Below, piece after piece: positions 24,951 through 34,113 of a stretch of 64,000 nt of DNA. The position numbers and the translations under genes are program-made. A model generated the notes under the pieces. That model ran no database searches, was not told the DNA's origin, and worked only from the letters and a program-made list of their open reading frames with translations. Within the stretch, counting starts at the first letter, position 1, and the number at the start of each line of letters is the position of its first letter. Origin of the DNA: Vibrio marinisediminis (GTDB lineage: Bacteria > Pseudomonadota > Gammaproteobacteria > Enterobacterales > Vibrionaceae); assembly GCF_014050145.1 (NCBI RefSeq), contig NZ_JACFYF010000001.1:434001-498000 (forward strand). The letters are read 5' to 3'.

Positions 24951-24964
24951 CTGATTTAGATCAA
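24951..24964 (+). promoter_or_regulatory. FNR-like box, PTS arm
   Basis: CTGATTTAGATCAA matches TTGAT-N4-ATCAA at every fixed position except the first. It sits 84 nt before the PTS start, paralleling the FNR-like box on the glycyl-radical arm. Confidence 0.55.
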
Positions 24965-25003
24965 TCTTAATCGACAAAACCATCACTAAGATTTACTTAA
25001 ATT

Positions 25004-25013
25004 TGTAAATACA
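25004..25013 (+). promoter_or_regulatory. Candidate GntR/HutC operator, PTS arm
   Basis: An exact second copy of TGTAAATACA, 34 nt upstream of the PTS start and downstream of the FNR-like box, the geometry of a repressor site overlapping a promoter. Confidence 0.6.
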
Positions 25014-25047
25014 TAAATCCATACCCTACACACAAGAGATCTACACT

Positions 25048-26967
25048 ATGATGAAAGAGATCCTAAATGCGCAGCTAATCAAGCTTGATTTGGCGGCAAC
25101 CGACAAAGAATCGGTATTTAATGAGCTATCACAAGTACTTGTTGATGCTGGAAAAATTTCAGATCAACAACAATTTGTAAAAGATGTATGGGCGCGTGAA
25201 GAGACAGGCAATACCGGTTTCGAAGATGGTATCGCATTACCACATGCGAAAAGTTCCGCGGTGATCTCACCAGCGATTGCTGTGGGCATTAGCAAACAAG
25301 GTATTGAGTACGGTGCAGAAGACGGTGAGCTATCAACAATCTTTTTTATGATTGCCTCTCCAGAGCAGGCTAGCAATTTCCACGTTGAAGTATTAGCGAA
25401 ACTGTCTTCTAAGATCATCGAACCTGCATTTCTAGCCAGCCTAAAAGCAGCTCAAACTAATGAAGAAGCACTTGCACTGCTGACAGCAGAGGATAAACCT
25501 GAGCCAGTTCAAGCGATAGCGAGCAAAGGCTTTATCATCGGCGTAACCGGTTGTCCGGTTGGTGTTGCTCACACTTACCTAGCGGCGGAAGGCATTGAAA
25601 ATGCGGCAGCGCAGATGGGCTACGAGTGCAAAGTAGAGACCAACGGCTCTGTCGGTGTAAAGAATGCACCGACTGCAGAAGATATTGAACGAGCTGACGC
25701 TATCGTAGTGGCTTGTGACAAACAGGTCGACTTAAACCGCTTTAAAGGCAAACGTGTCGTTATCACTGGGGTTAAAAAAGCGATCAAAGACTCCGAGCAA
25801 CTGATCACTCAAGCGTTAGAAGCGCCTCTTTATCAAGGTGATGGCAAAGCAAGCACAACTCAATCAACAACAAGTCCAGGTGGAACTGGTAAAGACCTCT
25901 ACAAATACCTAATGAATGGTGTATCGCACATGATCCCATTCGTCGTTGTCGGCGGTATTTTGATTGCCCTTGCTCTCGCCATTGGCGGCGAAGCCACCCC
26001 AGGTGGTCTGGCTATTCCTCAAGGCAGCTTATGGAATAAGATCCTTGATGTTGGTGTGGTCGGCTTTACCTTAATGATCCCAATTCTTGCTGGTTACATC
26101 GCATACGCGATTGCAGACCGTCCTGGTCTTGCTCCGGGTATGATTGGTGGTTGGATTGCGAACAACGGTTCTTTCTACAATGCTGAAGCGGGCACGGGTT
26201 TCATTGGTGCAATCATCGCGGGTCTATTAGTGGGTTACTTTGTTAAGTGGATTGTCAGCTTCAACTACTCGAAGATGATTCAGCCTCTAGTGCCAATTAT
26301 GATCGCCCCGATTGCAGGCTCTTTGTTTATCGCCGCTGTCTTTATCTTCATCATTGGTGCACCAATCGCTGACATCATGGAAACCATGAACAACGTTTTG
26401 GCGAACCTATCCACTGGTAACGTCATTGTAATTGGCATGGTGATCGGTTTGATGCAAGGCTTCGACATGGGTGGTCCATTTGGTAAAGTGGCATTCCTAT
26501 TCAGCGTCGGCCTAATTGCCGAAGGTCAAACTCAGTTCATGGGCGCTCAAGCGGCAGCAATTCCAGTTGCTCCACTTGGTATGGCACTAGCTGCATTCAT
26601 TGGTAGCCGCATGAATCTGTTTGAACGTGAAGAAGTAGAAAATGCGAAAGCAGCAACAGCGATGGGTATGGTTGGTATCTCTGAAGGTGCAATTCCATTC
26701 GCCGCTCGTGACCCGTTCACCGTTATTCCTGCAAACATGATTGGTTCAGCGGTAGCGTGTGTACTTGGCTTTATGTTCGGTCTTACTTGTAGCGTTGCTC
26801 ACGGTGGTCCAATCGTTGTGCTATTAGGTGCGTTCAACAAACCTGTACTCGCACTACTTGCAATGGCAATTGGTGTCATTACCACCGCAGCAGTTGCTAT
26901 TACGCTTAAAAAAGTACGCTACAACAAAGCGAAAAAAGAGCAAGCTGCGCAACTAGCCACTAACTAA
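25048..26967 (+). CDS. PTS fructose-family EIIABC permease
   Basis: A 639-residue sugar phosphotransferase permease containing all three domains. EIIA spans about 1-150 with the phosphohistidine in ALPHAKS; EIIB spans about 165-265 with the phosphocysteine motif TGCPVGVAHTYLAAEGIE; EIIC covers about 280-630 with several membrane helices and a GGPFGKVAF-type substrate loop. It imports and phosphorylates a sugar or polyol at C1 or C6. It lies in a divergent arrangement with a glycyl-radical enzyme and GntR regulator and shares operators with them, so it likely supplies that enzyme's substrate. No cognate aldolase or kinase is next to it. Confidence 0.92.
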   Translation: MMKEILNAQLIKLDLAATDKESVFNELSQVLVDAGKISDQQQFVKDVWAREETGNTGFEDGIALPHAKSSAVISPAIAVGISKQGIEYGAEDGELSTIFFMIASPEQASNFHVEVLAKLSSKIIEPAFLASLKAAQTNEEALALLTAEDKPEPVQAIASKGFIIGVTGCPVGVAHTYLAAEGIENAAAQMGYECKVETNGSVGVKNAPTAEDIERADAIVVACDKQVDLNRFKGKRVVITGVKKAIKDSEQLITQALEAPLYQGDGKASTTQSTTSPGGTGKDLYKYLMNGVSHMIPFVVVGGILIALALAIGGEATPGGLAIPQGSLWNKILDVGVVGFTLMIPILAGYIAYAIADRPGLAPGMIGGWIANNGSFYNAEAGTGFIGAIIAGLLVGYFVKWIVSFNYSKMIQPLVPIMIAPIAGSLFIAAVFIFIIGAPIADIMETMNNVLANLSTGNVIVIGMVIGLMQGFDMGGPFGKVAFLFSVGLIAEGQTQFMGAQAAAIPVAPLGMALAAFIGSRMNLFEREEVENAKAATAMGMVGISEGAIPFAARDPFTVIPANMIGSAVACVLGFMFGLTCSVAHGGPIVVLLGAFNKPVLALLAMAIGVITTAAVAITLKKVRYNKAKKEQAAQLATN

Positions 26968-27013
26968 GTTCCAAACCAAAAAACGCAAAGCTTAAACTTG
27001 CGAATGAAAGATC

Positions 27014-27040
27014 AAAGCCAGATCCCCCTCTGGCTTTTTT
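27014..27040 (+). terminator. Rho-independent terminator after the PTS gene
   Basis: The stem AAAGCCAGA / TCTGGCTTT with a 6-nt loop, extended by a T-tract. It lies 47 nt past the PTS stop. Confidence 0.9.
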
Positions 27041-27074
27041 CTATTTCGGACCTTAGAAATCAGCGACGGGTAGA

Positions 27075-27977
27075 CTATTGCAACTCTTCTACAACTAAAT
27101 CAATAAAGCGGCGTACTTTAGTCGACATATGTTTACGGCTTGGGTAAACCAAGCACATCTCAATTTTGTGTACTGGCAAATCATCAAATAGCTCAACGAG
27201 CTCACCGCTCTCGATACCATCCATTACTAAAGATTCCGGTAAGCGGCAAATACCTTGCCCCAATTTACACAAACTCAGCTCCATTTCCGGACTATTTGTG
27301 GTTAAAACCCCAGCGACATCAACTCGCAACAGTGAGCCATCGCTATCAATATAGCTCCAGACATTAGGTTGTTTGTGGTTGCTGTAACAAAGCAATTTAT
27401 GCCGCGTCAATTCACTAGGATGCTTCGGCGTGCCAAACTGTTTTAAGTAACTGGGTGAAGCAACCGTGCGAGTACAAGAGCGCTGAACTAAGCGGCTAAT
27501 CAGGCTGGAATCTTCCGCGTTTGCTGATGATCTCAGTACCACATCGTAGCCTTCACCAATCAAATCTACCCGATGATCACTGGCAAACACTTCTATTTTG
27601 ACCTTTGGGTAAAGCTGCATGTACTTAGCGAGCACTGGGCTTAATTGATCCGCCCCAAAATTAACCGGGCAACTAATTTTCAACACCCCTTTAGGCTCTT
27701 CTTGTTTACCGCTGATCGCTTGCTCAAGCTCTTGCGCACTCTCAATAAGCTGCTTACATTGTTGAAAATAATGGCTACCTTCCGGTGTGAGGCTCAATGT
27801 GCGCGTTGTTCGATGCAACAGACGCACTCCCAACCGCTCTTCAAGTTTATTGATTTCTTTGCTGATGAAAGAGGTGGAATGCCCAGTCACATTCGCTGCA
27901 TTAGTAAAGCTCCCTTGCTCAACCACAGTAGTGAAAATCACCATGCCATCCAGTAAATTTGTATGTGAAATCGCCAT
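27075..27977 (-). CDS. LysR-family transcriptional regulator
   Basis: A 300-residue LysR regulator: an N-terminal winged HTH (VIFTTVVEQGSFTNAANVTG, then STSFISKEINKLEERLGVRL and HRTTRTLSLTPEG) and a two-lobe periplasmic-binding-type effector domain (about 90-300). It diverges from an FMN-reductase-type gene with 123 nt between the starts, the usual LysR/target arrangement, so that gene is its most likely target. Sensed ligand unknown. Confidence 0.92.
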   Translation of the reverse strand: MAISHTNLLDGMVIFTTVVEQGSFTNAANVTGHSTSFISKEINKLEERLGVRLLHRTTRTLSLTPEGSHYFQQCKQLIESAQELEQAISGKQEEPKGVLKISCPVNFGADQLSPVLAKYMQLYPKVKIEVFASDHRVDLIGEGYDVVLRSSANAEDSSLISRLVQRSCTRTVASPSYLKQFGTPKHPSELTRHKLLCYSNHKQPNVWSYIDSDGSLLRVDVAGVLTTNSPEMELSLCKLGQGICRLPESLVMDGIESGELVELFDDLPVHKIEMCLVYPSRKHMSTKVRRFIDLVVEELQ

Positions 27978-28100
27978 AAGCCAGCCTATTAAGAGTCATA
28001 TGGAAATAATAATTACACATTTACCCTATTAATCAAAATATGGAATCAAACTAAACTCTCTCCATCAAACGAATTCAGCAAAAGCTCTGAGGATTACAAG

Positions 28101-28622
28101 ATGAAAGTTTTAGCATTTGGCGCAAGCAACAACAAAAATTCAATCAACCAACAACTGGCTCACTACGCTGCAAAACAAGTTCCAAACGCAGAAGTAACGA
28201 TGCTGGATATTCATCAACTGGAAATGCCTATCTTTAGTGATGAGCGTGAAAAAGAGCTGGGTCAGCCTGAGCAAGCAAAACAGTTCTTCCAAGCGATCAG
28301 CGACGCTGATTTGATTATTATCTCTTTTGCAGAACACAACGGCTCTTACACTGCGGCGTACAAAAATGTCTTTGACTGGACTACTCGCATCGACATGAAA
28401 GTATTCCAAGGTAAGCCTGTGATCATGCTAGCAACATCACCAGGACCTGGCGGTGCGGGTAGTGTACTTGCGGCAGCTTCTGGCTCAGCGCCTTACTTTG
28501 CGGCAGACGTAAAAGCAAGCATCTCGCTACCAAGCTTCTACGAAAATTTTGATATGGAAACAGGTCAAGTCACAGCAGAAGAGTTCAACCGCCAACTGCT
28601 AGACGCAATTGAAACACTGTAA
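28101..28622 (+). CDS. NAD(P)H-dependent FMN reductase/quinone oxidoreductase family
   Basis: A 173-residue flavodoxin-fold oxidoreductase. It has the N-terminal VLAFGASNNKNSINQQLA phosphate-binding loop of the NADPH-dependent FMN reductase family, the AEHNGSYTAAYKNVFDW segment, and the PVIMLATSPGPGGAGSVL loop. Members reduce FMN, quinones, azo dyes or chromate. It is divergent from the LysR regulator and closed by a hairpin. Confidence 0.87.
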   Translation: MKVLAFGASNNKNSINQQLAHYAAKQVPNAEVTMLDIHQLEMPIFSDEREKELGQPEQAKQFFQAISDADLIIISFAEHNGSYTAAYKNVFDWTTRIDMKVFQGKPVIMLATSPGPGGAGSVLAAASGSAPYFAADVKASISLPSFYENFDMETGQVTAEEFNRQLLDAIETL

Positions 28623-28652
28623 GTTCAAATGACACATCCTTGAGCAAACAAA

Positions 28653-28682
28653 AGAGCCAGTGATCGTTGATCGCTGGCTTTG
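28653..28682 (+). terminator. Terminator after the FMN-reductase gene
   Basis: An imperfect stem AGCCAGTGATC / GATCGCTGGCT followed by TTTGC, 30 nt past the stop. It also lies at the end of the convergent TRIC-family gene. Confidence 0.7.
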
Positions 28683-28683
28683 C

Positions 28684-29298
28684 TTATCTCAACAATAAAT
28701 ATCGAGGAAAGCTTTTCTTCGTCACTACAATGTACATCCTAAATGTGATGATAAAAGCAATACAGATAATAGTATTCACGTCGGCATTCATGCCTAAATG
28801 CGATAAACCAACAAATAACGAGCAGCCTAAAATAACAGGCGTTGCGTAGAACTCTGTGTTGTTAAACATGGTTGGTCGATTAACGATAATATCCCGTACC
28901 ACCCCACCAAATACGGCGGTTATTGTGCCCATGGTGATAGCCACATAAGCGGCGTAGTCTTGGTGGATCATTTTTTTGGTCACCAGTATCGAGAAAATCG
29001 AAATACCGATCGCATCCAACACTAATATAAGCCGTTCGGCTTTGAGTTTTCTTAACTGTGGTGCGATAAAAAAACCAACCAAAGAACTAAACAATGCCGC
29101 CCAGAAATAAGAAGGGTATTGAATCCAGAACACTTGATCGGTTGAAAGAATCACGTCGCGTACCGTTCCGCCACCTAACGCTGTTACCCAACCAAGCACC
29201 AATATACTAATAATGTCTTTGCCTTTGTTTACTTCACTGATCACCGCACTCAGTGCAAAGGCGCAAATACAGATAATTTCAATGATATGTACAAACAT
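28684..29298 (-). CDS. TRIC/UPF0126-family membrane protein (YicG-like)
   Basis: A 204-residue inner-membrane protein with about seven hydrophobic helices and two copies of the family repeat, GGGTVRDVILS and GGVVRDIIVNRP. Prokaryotic TRIC-like channels share these Gly-Gly-x-x-R-D motifs. The start at 29298 fits the family N-terminus (MFVHIIEIICICAF). An in-frame upstream codon falls inside the gadB terminator hairpin and was rejected. Physiological substrate unknown. Confidence 0.88.
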   Translation of the reverse strand: MFVHIIEIICICAFALSAVISEVNKGKDIISILVLGWVTALGGGTVRDVILSTDQVFWIQYPSYFWAALFSSLVGFFIAPQLRKLKAERLILVLDAIGISIFSILVTKKMIHQDYAAYVAITMGTITAVFGGVVRDIIVNRPTMFNNTEFYATPVILGCSLFVGLSHLGMNADVNTIICIAFIITFRMYIVVTKKSFPRYLLLR

Positions 29299-29311
29299 AC
29301 GGTTTATTTCT

Positions 29312-29353
29312 TTGAAAAAAACAAAGGTCAACTGCTTACACAATTGACCTTTT
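29312..29353 (-). terminator. Terminator of the gadC-glsA-gadB operon
   Basis: On the minus strand AAAGGTCAA, a 12-nt loop and TTGACCTTT are followed by GTTTTTTTC. It lies 42 nt past the gadB stop and separates the acid-resistance operon from the TRIC-family gene. Confidence 0.88.
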
Positions 29354-29394
29354 CGTTGGTCTACTATCCATTTTTAGTACGGCTTAAACCGGCA

Positions 29395-30789
29395 CTAATG
29401 ACCACTATGATCAAACGATCTTGTATCCTCAGCGGTGCAGTTGGTTGAACCGTTTTTCTCTAGGAATTCGATTGACCGTTTGAAGTCTTCAATCAAGAGA
29501 TTGGCAAGGTCGATGGTTAAACCTTGTTTCGCCAAAATACGTTGGACGACAATATGTTCTGCGTTACCGGGCAAGCTGTATGCAGGCACCAACCAACCCC
29601 GTGTGCGTAAGCGATCCGCCAAATCATAAAGCGAAAAGTCGACTTTTAGCCCAAGTTTCAAACGCCACGCAATCGCCGGAATACCTTTTTCTCGGTTGCC
29701 ATCAAACAAGAACTCAAACAGCTCAAATTTGTTCAGTTGTTGCACCAAGTACTCACACACATTGTAAGACGCTGAATGAATACGTTGGTATCCCTCATAG
29801 CCTAAACGTAAGAAATTATAGTACTGCGCAATAATCTGACCCGCAGGGCGAGAGAAATTCAATGCAAATGTTGGCATGTCACCACCGAGATAGTTAACGT
29901 GGAAAACCAAACCTTCAGGTAAATCTTCTTTGCTACGCCAAATAACCCAACCCACACCCACTGGTGACAAACCGAATTTATGACCAGAAGTACTGATTGA
30001 TTTCACTCGCTCTAGACGGAAATCCCAAGGGTCGATCTCTGTGGCACAAAATGGAGCAAGCATTGCACCACTTGCGCCATCGACGTGGATATCAATCGAG
30101 ATACCAGTATCACGCTGATAAACATCTAACGCATCTGCCAACGGTTTTACCGTTTCATATAGACCAGTAAAAGTCTGACCAAAGGTTGGCACCACCATGA
30201 TAGTGTTTTCATCCACCATGCTCAGCATATCTTCTGCGGTCAAACAGTAGTGGTTTTCCGACATCTCCATCTGGCGAAGCTCTACGCCCCAGTATCGGGC
30301 AAATTTTTCCCAGCACACCTGCACAGGGCCACATACCATATTCGGTTTTTCAATCGATAAGCCTTGCTCTCGGCGTTTATCAAACCAACGCCACAAAGCG
30401 GCTAACCCACCGAGCATACAAGCCTCGCTCGAGCCTGTAGTCGAGGTGCCAACTGTGGTGGTCGAATCTGGCGCATACCATAGGTTTGCCAACATATGAA
30501 CGCAACGCCCTTCAATAGCCGCAGATTGAGGGTATTCATCTTTATCGATCATGTTTTTATCGATAGAAAGGTCCATCAATTTATGAACTTCGTCTTCTTC
30601 CCATGTTTGGCAAAAAGTCGCTAAGTTCTGACGAGCATTACCATCTAAGTAAAGTTCATCTCGAATCATTTGGTAGATAACGCTCGGTGACTGTTCATGT
30701 TGCGGAAGCATGGTTGCAGCCGCCACCTGGTGAATACTTTCAGAGCCAAAAATTGGATCGTTATTTCGAGTGACAGTATGAAGTGCCAT
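29395..30789 (-). CDS. gadB: Glutamate decarboxylase
   Basis: PLP enzyme of 464 residues (E. coli GadB is 466) converting glutamate to GABA with proton consumption. The PLP lysine is K271 in STSGHKFGLSPVG, preceded by the PLP-pocket motif HVDGASGAML. The C-terminus ends with SFDHSGH, so it retains a terminal histidine tail like the one closing the active site at neutral pH in E. coli GadB. It is the last gene of the minus-strand gadC-glsA-gadB operon, 15 nt after glsA. The glutamate used may come from the glutaminase in the same operon. Confidence 0.95.
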   Translation of the reverse strand: MALHTVTRNNDPIFGSESIHQVAAATMLPQHEQSPSVIYQMIRDELYLDGNARQNLATFCQTWEEDEVHKLMDLSIDKNMIDKDEYPQSAAIEGRCVHMLANLWYAPDSTTTVGTSTTGSSEACMLGGLAALWRWFDKRREQGLSIEKPNMVCGPVQVCWEKFARYWGVELRQMEMSENHYCLTAEDMLSMVDENTIMVVPTFGQTFTGLYETVKPLADALDVYQRDTGISIDIHVDGASGAMLAPFCATEIDPWDFRLERVKSISTSGHKFGLSPVGVGWVIWRSKEDLPEGLVFHVNYLGGDMPTFALNFSRPAGQIIAQYYNFLRLGYEGYQRIHSASYNVCEYLVQQLNKFELFEFLFDGNREKGIPAIAWRLKLGLKVDFSLYDLADRLRTRGWLVPAYSLPGNAEHIVVQRILAKQGLTIDLANLLIEDFKRSIEFLEKNGSTNCTAEDTRSFDHSGH

Positions 30790-30804
30790 AATTTTCGTCC
30801 TACC

Positions 30805-31776
30805 TTAGTGTTGCTGACTGCTAAACAAATTCCAACCCATGGTTTGAGCAATTTGTTTGATCATTTGTTGACCGCGCACGCTATTACCAATTGGATCTAA
30901 GCGTGGAGAGAATGCTGCCAGCGCCCCAACATTTGGGATCACCGCAAGCAAGCCGCCGCCTACCCCACTTTTACCAGGAAGACCTACATCATACGCCCAG
31001 TCACCGGACGTATCATAAAGACCCTCCATCGTCATTTCGGCCAGAATGTGGGGGATGTTTTCTGGCTGGACAAGTTGCTTGCCTGAGCAAGGGTTTTTAC
31101 CGCCGTTGGCAAGGGTTGCCCCAACGGTTGCAAGCTCAACAGTATTGAATAACGTTGAACATTGACGGGTATAGACATCACACGCTTGCATTGAATCGGA
31201 ATAAATACAGCCTGATGATTCAAGCAACAGCGCAATGGCTCGATTGTGAGTATTGGTGGTTTGTTCTGATTGGTTAACTTCCTCTGAAAGCTCAATATCA
31301 CTATTGGCAAGTTGTGATTGAAACGCCAAGATTTGCTGCCAACGGTCTTCTGCATCGCGGGCTTTTACCATACTCACTGTCGCCATTGCGCCGGCATTAA
31401 CCAGTGGTGTTAATGGTCTGCCTTGATGCAGCTCAAGCGCCATAACCGAGTTAAATGGCATGCCTGTTGGCTCTGCGCCTATTTTATTGTGTAACTCGTC
31501 AGCGCCAGATTGTTCAAGCACTAAACCTAGCGTCATGATTTTTGAAATAGACTCAATAGCGAATTTGTACTCCGCATCTTGAAATTGAATCACTTCCCCC
31601 GCCACTGACACAAACGCAAGTCCAGTCAACTCTGAAGGCACAGAAGCCAAGAACGGGATATAGGATGCGTTTTCACCAGCGCAATTATGGGTACTGTTTA
31701 TTAGCGCTTGCTGCATGACCACAGCAAGCTCTTCACTAATAATAGAATTCGTTGTTGCATTAGGAGTGAATGACAT
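30805..31776 (-). CDS. glsA: Glutaminase
   Basis: A 323-residue glutaminase (family A, beta-lactamase-like fold) releasing ammonia and glutamate from glutamine. The Ser-x-x-Lys catalytic pair is in AIESISKIMTLGLVLE, and family motifs PFNSVMALEL, NAGAMATVSM and GKSGVGGGLLAVIPN are present. It sits between gadC and gadB. In E. coli an analogous glutaminase with GadC gives glutamine-dependent acid resistance through the ammonia it releases. Confidence 0.94.
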   Translation of the reverse strand: MSFTPNATTNSIISEELAVVMQQALINSTHNCAGENASYIPFLASVPSELTGLAFVSVAGEVIQFQDAEYKFAIESISKIMTLGLVLEQSGADELHNKIGAEPTGMPFNSVMALELHQGRPLTPLVNAGAMATVSMVKARDAEDRWQQILAFQSQLANSDIELSEEVNQSEQTTNTHNRAIALLLESSGCIYSDSMQACDVYTRQCSTLFNTVELATVGATLANGGKNPCSGKQLVQPENIPHILAEMTMEGLYDTSGDWAYDVGLPGKSGVGGGLLAVIPNVGALAAFSPRLDPIGNSVRGQQMIKQIAQTMGWNLFSSQQH

Positions 31777-31792
31777 TGTGTGCGTCCTTACA

Positions 31793-33313
31793 TTAAGAGT
31801 TTAATGTGTGAGTAACTTTATCGGATGGGTTAATAACACCTGGGTGAACCGCTTCGATCTCCCATGTGAAAGGCGCGAAATCTGAAACCGCAGGATCTTG
31901 CCAGTGTGGTTTGCGAGCTTTGTAGATAGCGAACGGTACGAAGACGAAAATCACCGTCAAGGCAACAAGAATACCGATGTACGCCTGTGGGCTACCCACA
32001 GCAATTTGGCTTGGTGGGATGAACGAGAAGACAAACGCAATCAATGACCCCATGAAGCCTAAACCGGCAATCAACCACATTCCCATATTGCCACCTGGAA
32101 TTTTGTATGGACGAGGGCGATTAGGTTGGGTGTAGCGTAAGTGAATAGCGGCAGCGAACATAAGTAAGTACATAATCAAGTACAATACGACAGTAAGCTG
32201 ACTAAGGATCTGATAAGCCGCTTGTACCGAAGGTAGCACCACAAAGACAGTCGAAATCATGGTCACCAACAAGGCTTGCGCCATCATGATATGCGTCGCC
32301 ATCCCATGTTTATTGGTGTACTGCCAAAAACGAGGAAGGTAGCCACCTTTAGCAACCACAAGTAAGCCTGATGATGGACCTGCCACCCAACCGACTACGC
32401 CGGCTAAAACACCAAGGGCTAAGCAAGCTGCCATAATTGGTGCCGCCCAGCCAATACCAGCCCAAGCGAACATTTTGTTATAAGTCACGAGTAGGCTTTG
32501 GGTTAAGCTGATGTCTTGTTGCGGGATGATGAAGGCAATCGCCAATGTTCCCAATACAAATACACCTACCGTACCTGCTGCTGCAATCATGATCGCCAAT
32601 GGGTAGTTACGTGGTGCGTTATCAACTTCTTTTACATGCAGAGCGTTCATTTCCATACCGGCGTAGAACAAGAAGATACTCGCTGCAAGAACCACGTTAT
32701 TGAAGTTTGAAAAGTCCGGAATGACTTTGCTCCATGACAAGTCAATTTCAGGAGTATTACCAGAGAAAAATAGATAAGAGAAGCCCAACACGATAAGCAC
32801 GATACCGGGAATAACCGTACCGATTAAGCCGCCCCATTTAGCCACTTTAGAGAACGCTTCAGTGCCGCGCAGCGCAATAATTGTTGCTAGCCAGTAGATG
32901 GCAAGTACCACACCGAGTACAAAAAATTTGTTTTGCGATAGAGCTTGGTCCCATGTTTGATCGGGACCAACAAAGGCTAAAGAAACAGAACCAAATGTTA
33001 ACGCGGTTGGGAACCAAACGGTCACTTCAATCCACAACATAAAAATCGCGACAAGCGCGAGGCGAGGACCAAATGCCTCACCAACCCAGCGGAAAATACC
33101 GCCTTTTTCTGACCAGCCAGTCGCCAATTCAGCGGCAACTAGAGAGACGGGGATGAGGAATACTATTGCAGCAAAGATGTAGTAAAAAATAGAACTAAGG
33201 CCATATTCAGCTTCCGCAGGAAGACCTCTCAAACTGACAACAGCCACAATGTTTAGCATTGCGAGAGCGAATACACCGATCCGCCCTTTTTGGATTTTTT
33301 CGGTATTTGCCAT
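31793..33313 (-). CDS. gadC: Glutamate:GABA antiporter
   Basis: A 506-residue APC-fold transporter of the GadC group with 12 hydrophobic segments and an N-terminal ALAMLNIVAVVSLRGLP helix. It exchanges external glutamate for internal GABA. The start at 33313 has TAAGG nine bases upstream; a TTG three codons earlier is adjacent to that site. It is the first gene of the operon, reading into glsA and gadB. The C-terminal tail (from IEAVHPGV) could act as the pH plug known from E. coli GadC, but similarity was not verifiable by eye. Confidence 0.9.
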   Translation of the reverse strand: MANTEKIQKGRIGVFALAMLNIVAVVSLRGLPAEAEYGLSSIFYYIFAAIVFLIPVSLVAAELATGWSEKGGIFRWVGEAFGPRLALVAIFMLWIEVTVWFPTALTFGSVSLAFVGPDQTWDQALSQNKFFVLGVVLAIYWLATIIALRGTEAFSKVAKWGGLIGTVIPGIVLIVLGFSYLFFSGNTPEIDLSWSKVIPDFSNFNNVVLAASIFLFYAGMEMNALHVKEVDNAPRNYPLAIMIAAAGTVGVFVLGTLAIAFIIPQQDISLTQSLLVTYNKMFAWAGIGWAAPIMAACLALGVLAGVVGWVAGPSSGLLVVAKGGYLPRFWQYTNKHGMATHIMMAQALLVTMISTVFVVLPSVQAAYQILSQLTVVLYLIMYLLMFAAAIHLRYTQPNRPRPYKIPGGNMGMWLIAGLGFMGSLIAFVFSFIPPSQIAVGSPQAYIGILVALTVIFVFVPFAIYKARKPHWQDPAVSDFAPFTWEIEAVHPGVINPSDKVTHTLNS

Positions 33314-34063
33314 GTTAACCAACCTTACATTTACAAGATATAAACTAAGTGGGTTAGGTACTGCGAGTGGGCGTATAACCGTCTGATTTTGGCGTGTTAT
33401 ATGGAGACAGGAGAAACCTAATGCACGGAAAATACCACTATGAATCAGGGCTGAGAATTAGCATAAGCCATATTTAAAATTGCAAATATGGAGGTTGCGA
33501 ATCAACCAATTACATGAGATTAGGAGGCGAAACACACGGCATTATAGAAAACATGTACATAACCGCCTAGAAAGCTATTTTTAAGCTATAACGGGAAATA
33601 GTAGCGTTTGTGGCGCTCAGGTTGTTACACAGCAAGAATGATGCACAGTAGTGCAAGTCATAAGAACAATAATCCGGAGATTTAGAGAGATGTTAGGCTT
33701 TGTTTTTAACGACTTAAGCTAATTTCTGATAGTCCAACGGCAAAAACAGATCTTTTATTAACTTGAAACTGTGATACAAATCGCATTTACGCGTACTTTT
33801 ATTGATAACCCCCCGCTAGACTTGGCTTGCAAGCAAGCGCTAGTTCAACCACAAAAGCGCAACTCATTTGAGGTTCAATTAATAACTTGATATTTTGCTA
33901 TTGCATTCATTGTTGTGGCACAGGCGCCATTCGTTCACCGGAAAACCGCTAATAACCCTATTTTCTTGCACAATTTCTAGAAAATAAATTTCCGTTTTCC
34001 CATCATTTAATCCATTTGAGTATGTTTGACAGCGCAATATTGTCTATTCGTGCCCCTCAAATC
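33314..34063. other. Long regulatory gap upstream of gadC
   Basis: About 750 bases between gadC and the adiA terminator must contain the gad operon promoter on the minus strand. A palindromic patch sits near 33828-33840 (TTGCAAGCAAGC), and a 10-codon frame at 33690 preceded by GGAGA is likely chance. No HTH gene is present and no GadE/GadX-type box was confidently recognised. Confidence 0.4.
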
Positions 34064-34093
34064 AAAAAGCGAACCACAGTATGGCTCGCTTTT
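34064..34093 (-). terminator. Terminator of the adi operon (bidirectional)
   Basis: The stem AAAAGCGA-x-CC / GG-x-TCGCTTTT has A- and T-tracts on both sides. On the minus strand it lies 21 nt after the adiA stop. Confidence 0.85.
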
Positions 34094-34113
34094 ATTGGGC
34101 ATAGTTTCAGGGT

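Noticed and set aside
33690-33722. 10-codon frame after GGAGA upstream of gadC
   Set aside because: Too short to support, no similarity to known leader peptides.
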